Below, in pieces: positions 33,768-45,474 of a stretch of 64,000 bases of DNA. Numbering within the stretch: position 1 is the first letter of the stretch; every line of letters starts with the position of its first letter. The DNA is from Pholis gunnellus (taxonomy: Eukaryota; Chordata; Actinopteri; Perciformes; Pholidae): assembly GCA_910591455.2 (NCBI GenBank), contig OU342811.1, forward strand, positions 7,234,947-7,298,946, written 5' to 3'. Below the pieces are notes generated by a model that did no database searches, was not told the DNA's origin, and saw only the letters and a list, made by a program, of their open reading frames with translations. The position numbers and the translations under genes are program-made.

Positions 33768-34950
33768 GAAGGCAAATCACTGTCAAAATCCGAGAGCGCA
33801 AATGAGATCCATGCGCGCGCGAAAATCAAACAGCCGCGAGCGTATTTTACTTTGACGAGCAATTTTATATCACTCCGCGAGCAAAAGTCCGTCTCGCGCG
33901 AGCAAAATTCACTCTTGTGCGAGTGAAAGTCGCTCGCGAAGTTTAAACCTGTTCGCTCGCGAAACTTTAATCTGCTTGCTCGCGAGTCTTTTTCTTGCTC
34001 GCTCGTGAGTAGTTTTTCTTTTTGACAGTAAGTGGGCGGACCCAGTCTCACTTGTATCTCTACATATAATTGGTTAAATTCCTCGTCTTTGGATAAACCG
34101 GATATCACTCTGACGCAGATGCTAGGTCTGATAGAGGTGGTTTTCAATTCAATTTAATCGCGTTATTAAATACAATAATACAAAATGTGTTAAAGTCAAG
34201 TTGCTCAGATTGGTTTAAATTCACTCCATCATTCTATTACAGACAATGTGTGTTTGATAGTCAAACCTCTTGTGACACTTTTTGATCTTAATTGATTAAA
34301 ACATGATGATCATATTTAATCATACTGTTATGTTTACAGAAGTTAAGAGATATAATATGAGCAACAATTTGGACCCGCTCAAGGATCTGGAGCCGAGATT
34401 AGGGACCACTATTTGTATATTAACTGTTTGCCCAACTTAAATCACTGACAAGTAATTAGTGGATGAAAAAGTATTCAGATCCTCACTGCAGTAAACGTAC
34501 TAATAACATACTGATGAAACAATAATCCACTACGAGTAAAATACCTGCAATCAAAACCTTAGTCAAGTATGTTATCAGCAAAATGTACTTTATGTGCAGA
34601 AAGTAAAAGTACCCGTGCAGTAAAATGTACATTATTTGCCCCTGACCTGTAGTGCAATCTGAAAATCTGAAAAGTCAGAGTGATATCCGGTTTATCCAAA
34701 GACGAGGTTTGTAACCAATTATATGTAGAGATACAAGGGAGACTGGGTCCGCCCACTTACTGTCAAAAAGAAAAACTACTCGCGAGCGAGCAGGAAAAAG
34801 ACTCACGAGCGAGCAGGTTTAAACTTCGCGAGCGACTTTTGCTCGCTGAGTGATATAAAAGCGCTCGTCAAAGTAACAGCGCGGCTGTTTGATTTTCGCT
34901 CGCGCATGGATCTCATTTGCGCTCTCGGATTTTGACAGTGATTTGCCTTC
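33768..34950. mobile_element. long-armed inverted-repeat element, CGCGAGCG-rich
   Basis: The left arm 33768-34114 (347 bp) is the inverse of the right arm 34674-34950 (277 bp). Both tips read GAAGGCAAATCACTGTCAAA outward-in, and both inner ends read GATATCACTCTGAC / GTCAGAGTGATATC. The right arm lacks a segment of about 23 bp and a second of about 45 bp found in the left arm, both within CGCGAGCG-type blocks; otherwise the arms differ at only scattered positions. The flanks allow a TA or ATAT target duplication (GCATAT before, ATATTG after). It has no coding capacity, and the superfamily is unknown. CpG sites are unusually well preserved, which suggests recent insertion. Confidence 0.88.
34458..34650 (+). 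mobile_element. Tol2/hAT-type MITE end inside the inverted-repeat element
   Basis: GTGGATGAAAAAGTATTCAG, ATCCTCACTGCAGTAAACGT, ATACCTGCAATCAAAACCTT and AGAAAGTAAAAGTACC follow the order of the familiar fish hAT repeat that begins 'GGTGGAAAAAGTATTCAGATCCTTTACTTAAGTAAAAG'. It lies in the loop between the long arms, so it inserted into or was captured by that element. Only one end is visible. Confidence 0.65.
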
Positions 34951-36204
34951 ATATTGACTCACCATTCTGAATAATGTTTTAGTGCTTAGTTTTTACTCGC
35001 TCCCATGTCCTCTTGATAGCTGGGTTGCAACTACATGATGGTTGAAAGCACTCATAATTATATGACAGTATTATTAGTACACCATAGCATATCATTATTG
35101 TAGAAAATGATTAAGGTGGACTCATGATAAGAATAGAGAGAATCACACACAATTTATTTTCACTGCTTCAATTGATTGAATTACTGATTATGAATAATAC
35201 ATATACTGATACGCCCATACACAGATTCGCACACGCATATTCAAACTCCTAGTTGTATATGGTAAACTACACATACATGTATATACACATATATATAGTA
35301 CATGATACATAAGTGCATACAGTACATATATCCTCATAAGTATCTATTAATTCGTATCAGTTAGATACTCTTTGGGCTTGTTTTTATCTACTTATTCTGA
35401 AAGAGTTGAGATAATAATTTTCACTATCAGATCTCATTGGATGATGCGTTCCATTAAGCCTACTGCCAGCAGTCACATTTAAAGAAATATCATCTGATTG
35501 ATTGGGGTGATGAGGCACTTAAAATTAACCTATACATTTTCCCAACACTTACGCATTTAACTCCCTCATATGCGTTCATGATCATCTCCTGCTCATCAGC
35601 GGACAAAAAAGAGGCTCTTTCTTTGAGTTTATTGGCCGTTGTACTGTTAGAAAATCATGGTTTCTGGTTCGAATTAACGAGATTGTTTGAGCGCGGATCA
35701 GCCTTTGAGGACCCGAGATAGCCTGACATCAATCATCGGGTTAATTTAAGCTGGATGATAGGACATTTGATTGACTTAGTTGAACCATGTACGAGGAACG
35801 GGGCCCAAGCCAGAAGGGGGCAATAGCGGAGCAGCTGATGTCACCCACTCTGACCTCCAGCTGTTCTGCTTTAGGCAAACATTTCACACTTAAGTCCTTA
35901 TAAGCCTCACAAATGTGCCTTCTGATACAAAATTGATAACTTAAAACAGATATTTAGTCCTTTTGCACGTTTAGGAAATACAACTTAGCTCCAAACACTA
36001 AGCGAGCCCTAAAGCTCTCTCATTCATTGTAATGTTATTTAGTTATTTCACATCTGAAAGTCTGTGACACATTCCCCTGCACCTCAGACAACAGTATGTT
36101 GGTTGATATATCTTCTCCTAAAGACATCTAACCAACATGTTTCATTACAACGGCTTACTGACACTATACTCATCTCTACATTTCAGGTTCTTTGGACTTT
36201 AGTT
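34951..36204. other. interior of the 12.3 kb element, nothing recognised
   Basis: AT-rich sequence with no hAT transposase motif, zinc-finger pattern, RNA or tandem repeat that I can identify. Confidence 0.35.
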
Positions 36205-36525
36205 GGTGTTAATGAAAGAGGACACAGACAAGACTGAACTCAAAATACTTAAAATCGAACAGTGTTTATTCATAACAGGAGTATTCTGACGCAGCAGATC
36301 AATACGAGCTCGGACCTCATCAAAACTATCTGTGACAGCAAAGAAAAAGGCGCTCCCCAAGGGGGAGTCACAATGATTTATATGTTCTTAAGGGCATTTT
36401 GTGATTGGTTGACTATTGGTGGAGGCGGCTCTTGGTTTAAACTTTCTGAGGGCCTCATTGGTGCACAGGATGTCCGTCCCCACCGGCACACGGATAGCCA
36501 GCCGCTCCAGCGATGAGTCAGATCA
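36205..36525 (-). mobile_element. possible minus-strand LTR fragment
   Basis: On the minus strand AATAAACACTGTTCG is followed about 50 bp later by CTTTCATTAACA (36207), the order expected for a polyadenylation signal and LTR 3' end. The opposite terminus is not identifiable, and the sequence next to 36207 does not resemble a primer site. An 84-codon plus-strand frame here has no motif. Confidence 0.28.
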
Positions 36526-36545
36526 GTGTGTGTGTGTGTGTGTGT
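36526..36545. repeat. (TG)n microsatellite
   Basis: Ten TG units. Confidence 0.95.
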
Positions 36546-36766
36546 TTGAGAGTTCATTCTAAAGCCAAGGTCGCTTAACTACTTCTTAGTCGAAACTGTT
36601 ATTTTGTACCAGGCAGTGGCAAGACCGGGGAGTACCTGGTTCCTGTTTTGTATTAGATAATGAGGGGGCCCTGCGCAGGTGGAATACACTGCCTCACTCT
36701 GTGACTTTACACTTAGAGACATATTATGATTACTGCACATAGCATATGGTTTAAGCTTCACTAAAT

Positions 36767-36832
36767 GTGTTTACGAATATATAGCAGTGTTTACAAATAT
36801 ATAGCAGTGTGTGTTTACAAATATATAACATA
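36767..36832. repeat. TTTACAAATATATAGCAGTG short tandem repeat
   Basis: Three imperfect copies: TTTACGAATATATAGCAGTG, TTTACAAATATATAGCAGTG, then a copy preceded by an extra TG pair and ending ATATATAACA. Confidence 0.85.
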
Positions 36833-37069
36833 TTTATTTAAGCTTATTCTTAATGTTTACATTGGCCAAGACTAATATTTAAAGGCAGTTTAAGATTTTA
36901 TTGTCATGAACACTTGTATACTAAAAGAAGAAAAGTTCTAAACAAGTTAACAAAAAGAAACATGTTTAATAAAAATAATTTGATGTAGATTAGTTCAGTA
37001 GACACATCATATGTTCTACAATAAGAACATTTCATATCATTATGCCTTCAACACAGAAGCAGATCCACT

Positions 37070-37260
37070 CTGCTCAGTTTCTGGAGATTCTCCACGTGAA
37101 GTTGCTTTGCTTAAATAGCTAGCTACTCGACTGATAAGTTAACTTGCTAAACACTGGCTATGCACTAGCCTAGACAGCATGCTAGCGTCATTAGCATATT
37201 AGCATCGATCGCTCGCATGTTAGCATCGATCGCTAGCTTGATATTATAACCATCACCATG
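37070..37260. other. GCTAGC-rich subterminal region
   Basis: Dense TAGCTAGC, GCTAGCGTC and a direct repeat of TTAGCATCGATCGCT (37199 and 37221). Such GCTAGC-rich sequence is often seen near the ends of fish hAT elements and fits its place close to the right tip at 37584. Confidence 0.5.
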
Positions 37261-37584
37261 TATATACAATAGGCTATGTAGCCAGACCCAGACATAAGTT
37301 ATACATCAAGCTAGTTGACATCTGTCACACTCAGATACAATATTTAACTTGACAGACAATCCGTTGAACTTGAAGATCTGAAGACTGAACTCGTGAACTG
37401 TTTTTTGTTTCGTGGAGAAAGTATTTTGAGTATTTTAAATACAAAATTACTCCACTCTAAAGTATTTTGTTACAAATTACATTAGATTTTTAATCGGCCC
37501 TATCAAATACAAATTACAAAATACTCAAAAGTAATTGAAATACGTATTTCAATTACAAGTAATAGAAATACTGCCCATCTCTGG

Positions 37585-37592
37585 GCTTGGGC
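37585..37592 (+). repeat. right 8-bp target site duplication GGCTTGGG
   Basis: Identical to 25309-25316 and directly follows the inverted tip TGCCCATCTCTG. Confidence 0.88.
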
Positions 37593-37627
37593 AATATGAC
37601 GAGTTCATCGTTCAAGACAATATTGAT

Positions 37628-37658
37628 TGTTGTGTGTGTGTGTGTGTGTGTGTGTGTG
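37628..37658. repeat. (TG)n microsatellite
   Basis: About 15 TG units just outside the 12.3 kb element. Confidence 0.95.
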
Positions 37659-40494
37659 GCTGTGACATTACTGTTTGTGCCACTGTGTGTCGACATAAAA
37701 CAATCATGCACACACACATGTGTGTAAATGTGACCAGCAAAAAGCAGAAATATTAAACTGCTTGACTGGTCACGGGCCATGGCCGATGAACTGGAAACCG
37801 TCCGGTTTCGCTTGACGGCAGAAAAATCGTTGCATCTCTAGTTAACACCTGTTGATTGATCCTAACGTAGCGCTTACTGCCTGCACATTGTGGCAAGCAA
37901 CACGTGCGTCTGCAGCCCATAGATATTTATGTCATTTATCTGCATCTCTCCACTAAAAAGTATCAAACAATGTATCAGCCAATAGTCATTTCTCTTCAAC
38001 ATGAACAAATAGGCTCGATACAGATCCCCTTTTTACAGAAGTTGTGGTTTCCGGTAGACAAACTATGTAGCTGAATCACAGTTACAAAATTTCAAACCTA
38101 TTTCAAACCTATTTGGGCTTCTCTGTACTGCAAATCTCTTGTTGCTTATTACTTTTACAGTGGTTCATAAAAATGGTCAGTCATTATTTTATTTACAGTA
38201 ATTAAAGGAGCCAGTCGGGTCAAAGCGATGCCGAGCACTTTCCATGACCTTATGTGTCAAGTCACTCCCCAATTTCCACAACAGTCAATCATCCAGCAGC
38301 CAAATATAAATATGAATTATATTTGATCCACTTCATATTCTCTTCATCTCATCTACAGCAGCCAAGCACTTGAAAAAGAAAGAACTATCGTCTGGAGATG
38401 GGTTGCTTACATGACACAAAACAAGAAGCTCAAAGTTAAAACTAAACAGCTGAGCAATTCCTAACCTAATCAACAAAGCAAATTTATCTTAGTCCGATCT
38501 AAGTCCATTATCAGCATGAAGCTAACAACAGCTGCTCTGTTGTAATGGAAATCTTAATTACACACATTAATTATGCTGCGATGAATGCAAGAGAAATTAT
38601 ATATAAGCCATTATCATCAAAATAAATTGAACCATGCAAGACGTAATGGACGCTTACACTACATGCAGACATGTGCTATACTTTAAGCTGAAAATGTATT
38701 ACATAGACCCCCGCGGAGCAGACAAAAGTCCCTCTGAAGACTCGAGCCCGAGCTTTGTTTTTATCAGTCCTCACCTTCGCCCGTGATGGGATTTTTATCT
38801 GGAGGCCTGAGGGAGGGATCTATTTGAATAGAATGTGGACAGGCCCTGAGATAGCCTGCTATTACCACCACCCAGCACCACAACAACCATCAATCTCCGC
38901 AAGTTTCTCTGTTTACAGGCAGGACAGCACAACAGTCATGAGTCATTGCCGCTTACGATGCAGTTAGAGTGAAATTATGTTTCCCCACCTCCTCTGCCCA
39001 ACGCCCGGACACTCATAATCAAGCTCCGCAGCCTGTGTTCTGTCAGAGACGGGAGTGTCTCACAGACTTTGTGAGGAACAGCCGATATCCAACCAGTTAT
39101 TACACCCAACATTGTTACCCTTGATTGCAATCACATGTCCCGTCTTTGTCTCTCATGAGCTTCAAGGCTCAGAGATCGCTGTGATTTTTCTGCTTCTTTA
39201 CAAACGGTCAGATACACCAAGCCAGTGTGATTTCCCACTCTGGCTGCACTGCCATCTCAATTCATTTTCTACAACAGCAAAAGATTGCTGGGTCTCTACA
39301 ATGAAACCCTGATGAGATAGTTTAGTGTGTGTGTGCACGTTCAGGAAGTAATCTTTTTTTTTTTTGTCCTAACTTTCATACAATTTGAACAGTGCACTCT
39401 TGAAACTGCAACCCCTGTACAAAATCCTTAATTTACACATGAAAGAAAAAAAAAAAAAACATTTGCTGAAACCACAGAAATCCCACAGAAAAAAATCAAG
39501 TTAGGGAATGTAGAGTATAGACAGGATTGAAGGCAGAAAAACAAAAAAACAGATGTCTTCCTGGCTCTTTTAGTCCCTCTCTCAAAAAAAACCCTGTGAT
39601 GCAGACACAGACACCCCAACGCTGCGTCCCACTGAGCAGTAGATTACCATTACTTCACAAGGAAGGAAAGAACATGTTGCCAGGATTTTAATTAATTTCG
39701 TTTACTTATGTTGGAAGAGGCATGCTGGTTTCATTGGCAATTCACCATACAATAATCATGTCAGAAGAATCATATAAGTCAAGCGGAAACAAAGCCCTGT
39801 GGGAGTTGAGAGATTGGCAAATGCTAACAGAGCACAGACATCTAGTTTACATCAAATCAAAATTAAGAGGATTTTAGAACCAATCATTTTGTCAATTGTA
39901 GGCCCCCTTCTTGATTGTTCCAATGCCCCTCTGAAGCATTCATTGTTGTTTCCCACAGTATTATGGGAGACAGTGTTGGGTCGACCATGGACCCTCAAGG
40001 GGAGTTTCGGAGGATGAATATTTTGAATATTTTTTGGCACATTTTAAAGTTAAATGCATTAATCTGGTGCACTTTGAGAGCAAAATCAGGAGCCTAAATC
40101 TATAAAGAAATGTGTCAACCCTTTTGTTCCCCAGTAAAAGACTGAATCATAAACACATTTGTTGTATAGATATGAATGGAGATGATATGGCCAGAAAAGT
40201 CACACAAAGAAAGTATGAGACAGGTTTGGTGAGTTTCCGACATTGTCACAGACCCCTGACGGTCTGAGGACAGTACCTAAAGTTCATATCCCTTCTTTTT
40301 TTTTGTGGCAACAGTATATTTTCATGGCATTAAAAAGTGTAAAAGGATACTCCCCTGAAAACATGTTTCTACCTGTTTTCACTTTATTAGCAATGTAAGG
40401 GAAAATAACTTACGAAATAAACTAATATTTTTTAAAAATGGATGTGTTCTGGGCTCCAAAAAAGGAAAATGAGGAAAATGAGCCCTACGTGTAC
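37659..40494. other. unique sequence, nothing firmly recognised
   Basis: T runs near 39353 and A runs near 39446 and 39583. The part about 38480-38660 is rich in TTAATTA / AATTATG motifs and may be conserved non-coding DNA. No gene seen. Confidence 0.35.
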
Positions 40495-41417
40495 TAGTGG
40501 TGTAACGAATCGTTGTCGATCACAGTTCGGCACACATGTGAACCGCGGATTAATTACACAGTTTACCTTAACCATCACAGTGTGAAATAAAGTTTTACTG
40601 ACATCGTTATCCACCAATGGTAAGTAAAATATGCGATCAGGACATCGTCATTCATGCTTTTCTAGCTGCCGATCTCTGATAATGTTACATTGTAAACAAC
40701 CAATCCGTGTTGAAAATGACCGGAGGACAGCTGGTAAAGTGGCTGATGGACAATAAACAGAAGTTCCATTCAGTTGCAATATGATGCGTTCAGGCTCTGT
40801 TCGGTGAAAATGAGTATTGGGCGAAGGTACAGTAAATCATAACGTTATCATGATGTGTTCACATGTGATGAGCTGGTGAGAAATAAATAAATCCAGTTGT
40901 TTGAAGGAGATTTTCACAACAACATAAAGAGATGTTAGAGATGAACTATGACCTGTTTACACTAACTAAGCAGCTTATAATACGTCATTAAAACTTCTAA
41001 TGACAAAATGTGTTTTAATCAACGAAAATGCAATCTTTTATTTTCTAATCAATTGAATTGTGTGCCTTTATGAAAAAAACCTATACATTTCTTTAACAAA
41101 GTAAAAGGATAACATTTAGAATTTCTGATGGTTTACTGACTTAAGAGCGGTTGAAATGATGTTTGGGACGATGGCAAAAAAGCCTGAAGCATTAGACCAG
41201 CTGCTATAATCAAACAACAAAGGGATCTGTATCTGTCAATATGGATCATCAAAGATCTGCAATTAGTATCAGTGACAAAAAAAAAACATGATCAGGGATC
41301 TAAAAGTTATACTTGCTCCCATTCTTCTTGTGTGCTGATCTGATTTTTGATCCGATCTGTGACTCTGGTCCGTGATTCGATCTGAACCGCGGGTTTTATG
41401 ATCCGTTCGCACCACTA
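40495..41417. mobile_element. hAT-like element with TAGTGGTG ends
   Basis: The left end is TAGTGGTGTAACGAATCG. The right end, inverted, is TAGTGGTGCGAACGGATCAT, followed by ACCCGCGGTTCAG. These are imperfect inverted repeats of a fish hAT-like family that carries GTAACGGATC and CGGTTCGG motifs. The interior of about 0.9 kb has no long open frame and no transposase motif. The 8-bp flanks (ACGTGTAC and TATAGTGT) do not match. A partial relative lies at 46162-46260. Confidence 0.72.
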
Positions 41418-42460
41418 TATAGTGTATACTTTTCAAAGTTCACAGTTGATGCATCGTAGTTAAGTTTAGTAAACTCCATCAGTTGTGCTGTAAAGCTCAG
41501 TTTGTTTTCCTGGGGTCCACAGACGCATGTCAGCGAGTCTGTTAGGGAGCTAATAACCAATGAGACTGCAAGACATGGGCTAAGGGGAAGCGTGGGGGGG
41601 ATTGCCTTTTAGTCAACCATAACAGCTGAAATGACAGCAGAAATAATGGAATGTTTTGTTTTATAACTGTATGATGAATTTATTAATTGTATTCATCCAC
41701 CACATGATTATACACCCTTTCTGATGACAAAATGTGCCGTAATAATTCCTATGCAGTTATATTAAAAGCCTGCAATTATGTGTCGTGAGGAAGCTACGGT
41801 AAGAGTAAAATGGGTATTTAGTCATTGAATTCAGGTATTCAGCTTAAAGCACACAAACCTTCCCTCAACAACATATCAAGGGAATCTTGTTTGAAATTGT
41901 TGACACATTATTGGAAACACGGCTGTTTTCTAAGTGGAAACATCTTTATCTCTATGAGAGGTTTTGTTGCTCGCAATACAGCTCATCATGAATAACTTTT
42001 GTACATTATGTATCTTGACTTTCCTAATTGCTGTTTGTTCACAGCAGGAAGAGGACTGAAAGTCAGCGCACCACTGCTTCTTCAGATCACTCCAGGCAAT
42101 GTCTGCGGCTCATTATGCAGAGGAAATCAAATCATTTCTAATGATTTTCGAAAACAATACTGACAGTGAACATGATGGCATTATTTATAGGTCTCCACTC
42201 AAAATCTTTCAACTTTTCTAAGGATTTCAACTGAATCTACCACTGCTCTAATTTACAGCTATAATTAATTAATGTTAATTGTCTCACGAAAAAAACACTG
42301 CTGCCCTCAACTCCTCTCTACCTTTGCTATTGTTTTCTTTTAGATGTCTGTATTTATATTCAGCGTCTCATTCAGTTTGTTCTGTGTGTTAAAGCAAAAA
42401 TGATTTGCCCATTTGGAACAATAACGCCTTTAATATACACTTTAACCGATCCAGTTTTTT
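41418..42460. other. unique sequence, nothing recognised
   Basis: AT-rich; short frames only. Confidence 0.35.
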
Positions 42461-42757
42461 ATCCATCCATTTTCCTCCGCTTATCCGGGGTCGGGTCGCG
42501 GTGGCAGCAGGCCAAGCAGGCTGACCCAGACTTCCCTCTCGCCCGCAACATTTTCCAGCTCATACTGGGGGATCCCGAGGCGTTCCCAGGCCAGCTGGGA
42601 GATATAATCCCTCCAGCGTGTTCTGGGTCTTCCCCGGGGTCTCCTCCCAGTTGGACGTGCCCGGAAAACCTCCAGTGGGAGGCGTCCAGGAGGCATCCTA
42701 ATTAGATACCCGAACCACCTCGCCTGACTCCTTTCGACGCGAAGGAGTAGCGGCAGT
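42461..42757 (-). pseudogene. RTE/Rex3-like LINE 3' end
   Basis: The minus strand encodes LLRVERSQARWFGYLIRMPP, GRLPLEVFRARPTGRRPRGR, RTRWRDYISQLAWERLGIP and AGEREVWVSLLGLLPPRPDP in one frame. This is the characteristic C-terminal region (RSQLRWFGHLIRMPP...RGRPRTRWRDY) of a common fish LINE protein. It is followed by the short 3' end CCGGATAAGCGGAGGAAAAT and an ATGGATGGAT tail. The GATG-type tail and post-RT motif point to an RTE-clade element such as Rex3. It is heavily 5'-truncated, as usual for LINE insertions, with no upstream RT left. The frame is intact, so the copy may be fairly young. Confidence 0.8.
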
Positions 42758-45183
42758 TTTTTATGCGTTTCACATTTAAAATTCCCATCTACAGTAACTG
42801 CTGTCACATACGCTACTACTGTTCTTTATATAATGAACTCAGTCAAGCAATCTGAGAGTGCAAAATTGGCTGTTGAAGAATGAAATAAACAACACTGAGC
42901 CATTAATTGGGACAATGGAGCAACAACATCCGTGACACTTAAAATACTCACTCCTTCAATTGTCACAAAATGAATTTACATTAACAGAATACCGCTGTTC
43001 TGTTGTTGTAGACTTTAAAGCTTCTAGTGAGCTTTCGTTTAGACATCAGACTAAATTAGTCCAAAGAAATCCTGCTGGTTTGTTTAAAAAAAGCTGTCAT
43101 GAAGAGCTAGCTTGCTTTAAATCTCCACATAAATCGATTCGAGTCAGTTAAATCGGCTTCGACGATGCTTCTTCTTGGTTCTCGATTTCACTAAAATTCT
43201 TTGAAAAAGACAAAGATGATTATTGTACTTTTAATGGGGCTGTCTTCATAAATAAAGGTTAAAGGAAGGTTAAACAAAAGTAATCTAACAAACTTATTAT
43301 CATTTCACCAGAGGGACGCTCCATTATACAACATCCTGTGAAACTGTCACAGAGTGATAGACTAATTTTCCCCCGCTGATTCCATTTCCCTCCCCTGTTA
43401 CTATTTTTGAAAGCTGTCCCATCTGGCTGCTCTTCACAACAATATTGCCCAATGAACTTTCATTTCCTCTCTTGTTAAATAGAAATGAATCTGCGCTCTA
43501 TCACAGGTGGGAGGCGAACTTAATTGACTCGTGTTAACATCTCGCCATGCCTTGTACACCTGGTGTCGTTCAGTATGCACATTTCATCAATGCATTTCAT
43601 TAAATCTGGTGATCTGAAAGTTAACCCGCTGATGGACGATCAAGTCACATCAACGTACACTTCTGGCTTCAGATTTGCATGGAAGCTCAAATGATGTGAC
43701 TCAAATATATTTAGACGAGTTATACAAGCTGGATATCGGAAACATAGGTCAGGGAAAATACAAAGTTGCAGACTGATGGTCATAATGTCAGTGTGATTTA
43801 TGATTTGTGAAGTCTTAAAGTGCAAAAAATACCTCGGAAGCTCCACAGAGGGCAAATAAGTAGCAGTCTAATTTTTCTTCCAGTCCTCTGAAAAGCTATG
43901 GCTGTATAAATGGAATGGACAGAAAAAAAGATTCTGTTCATTTTTGATTGGCTATCTATATATCTCCGGTCCTCAATACGAACATCAATTCCATCTCATC
44001 TATTGCCTGACAGAACTTAAATTGGATCCCAAAGAGAATAACATGATAGAAATGAAATCAACATTTCCATTTTCTACTTTCTCAGTCACCTATCATAGTT
44101 GTTGATTCAATGACTTAAGAAGCATTTCATTTAAAACTGCAGGAACATAGTTGGAAAACTTTTCAACCTCAAATTCAAACGGCTCTCACAGAGACGTCAT
44201 GTGCTCAGCAGTTATTCACGACTGTTGTCACAAATGTCTGACAATGTCGGAGTCCAGCTGGAAAGGCTCATCACTTTGTTGAAGCTGTCTTATGTACTGC
44301 ATACCACATATTTACTATTCTTTCCTTCAGCTTCTCTCTAAGAATATTTGAAAAACATGGCAAATCCTCTGAAGCATGCACCACTTTATGTAGATTCCAG
44401 GTAATTTTAATAAACTGTAGTGCAGAGCCATGGCAATTACTGCACAATGCAAGAGGACCTGATTTATATTAAAGTATCCCCTCATTTCCTACACAATTAA
44501 CCTTAGGCTAATGCTAATTTAAGCCTTCAGTGGCCACAGGAAGGAAAGGAAGGAAATGATGGGTAAACAGAGGAGGGCCAGGAGCATAAAACTGTAAATA
44601 TTCAAGTCGAAAGAAATATGCAGATGTAGTTTTTCAAAGCCCCTGAGTATACAGTGTTCTATAATATACATCTCAGGCATGATGAAGAAGTGAGCATTTG
44701 CATGATTCTATTGCCCACCCTCAATGATCTAAAACTGGATGTGGACAAACACCCCATACATCATTAAATGGATTATTTTGTCATGCAGGCACTATACTAA
44801 ATATTACTGTGGGCCGTAGAACCTTGACTGCTGATGGTTTAATTTACAAATCGGTTTTGGGTGATGGATTGCAATAGGATAGTGCTTGACCACATGAAAG
44901 TACAGGTGTAAATGCACCCAACGTGCATTGAAGATAGATTGTGAAAACTTTGAACAGAAGCGGAAATGTGACTGCGTTTTTAATCCACATACAACTCCAT
45001 GGGCGGTAGAGATGTCCAGATCGACCCACAGGGTTCAAGTGAGCTCACTAGAAACATATCGCAAATCTTGGGCAGGCAGATCAAAAGGAGATATACCCAA
45101 GTAAGTTATTAATAACTTACAGAAACCTTGCGTGCCATAGTCCACCTTCCTCCGCTTACTGCCACTCTCTCTTCCTCTCTCTC

Positions 45184-45184
<1 letters not shown>
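42758..45184. other. unique sequence; possible conserved non-coding element near 43300-43640
   Basis: No repeats or genes recognised. The stretch 43300-43640 has evenly mixed composition and several homeodomain-like TTAATTG / CATTAAA sites. Conservation cannot be tested here. Confidence 0.25.

Positions 45185-45225
<41 letters not shown>
45185..45225. repeat. (CA)n microsatellite
   Basis: About 20 AC units. Confidence 0.97.
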
Positions 45226-45227
<2 letters not shown>

Positions 45228-45474
45228 GAGCAGCGCGCCGCTCAGTCCTTGTCTCTGTCCTCAGTCCTGACAATTGTGCTACTATAGGCTGGCAGTTTGT
45301 GTTGCATTTAAAAAGGTTACTCAAAGGCATTTAACATGGCAAAAACAGAAACAGAAACAAAATGAAATAAATAAATATAAACAAAAAAAAAGACATTAAG
45401 ACAGTATGAAGACAATTACATTGCATTAATAACTGGAACAATGAATTGCAGATTTATTATTATTATTTTTGTGG

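Larger units (their letters stand above)
25317..37584. mobile_element. 12.3 kb hAT-bounded composite element
   Basis: The outer tips are perfect 12-bp inverted repeats: CAGAGATGGGCA at 25317-25328 and TGCCCATCTCTG at 37573-37584. They abut identical 8-bp copies of GGCTTGGG on each side. Both subterminal regions (about 25330-25460 and 37415-37572) are dense in AAAATAC / GTATTTT motifs on both strands, as in hAT subterminal repeats. Removing the block restores an uninterrupted AATATTAGGCTTGGGCAATA. No hAT transposase motif is found inside, so it is non-autonomous as it stands. The interior is a mosaic of a copia remnant, a second hAT element, a tandem array, a minisatellite, a LINE fragment and a long-armed inverted-repeat element. 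The simplest reading is one hAT element grown by nested insertions and local duplication. Confidence 0.85.

Noticed and set aside
33734..34147. 137-codon minus-strand frame with repeated Phe-Cys-Ser-Arg phrases
   Set aside because: It reads through the CGCGAGCG-rich arm of a non-coding inverted-repeat element.
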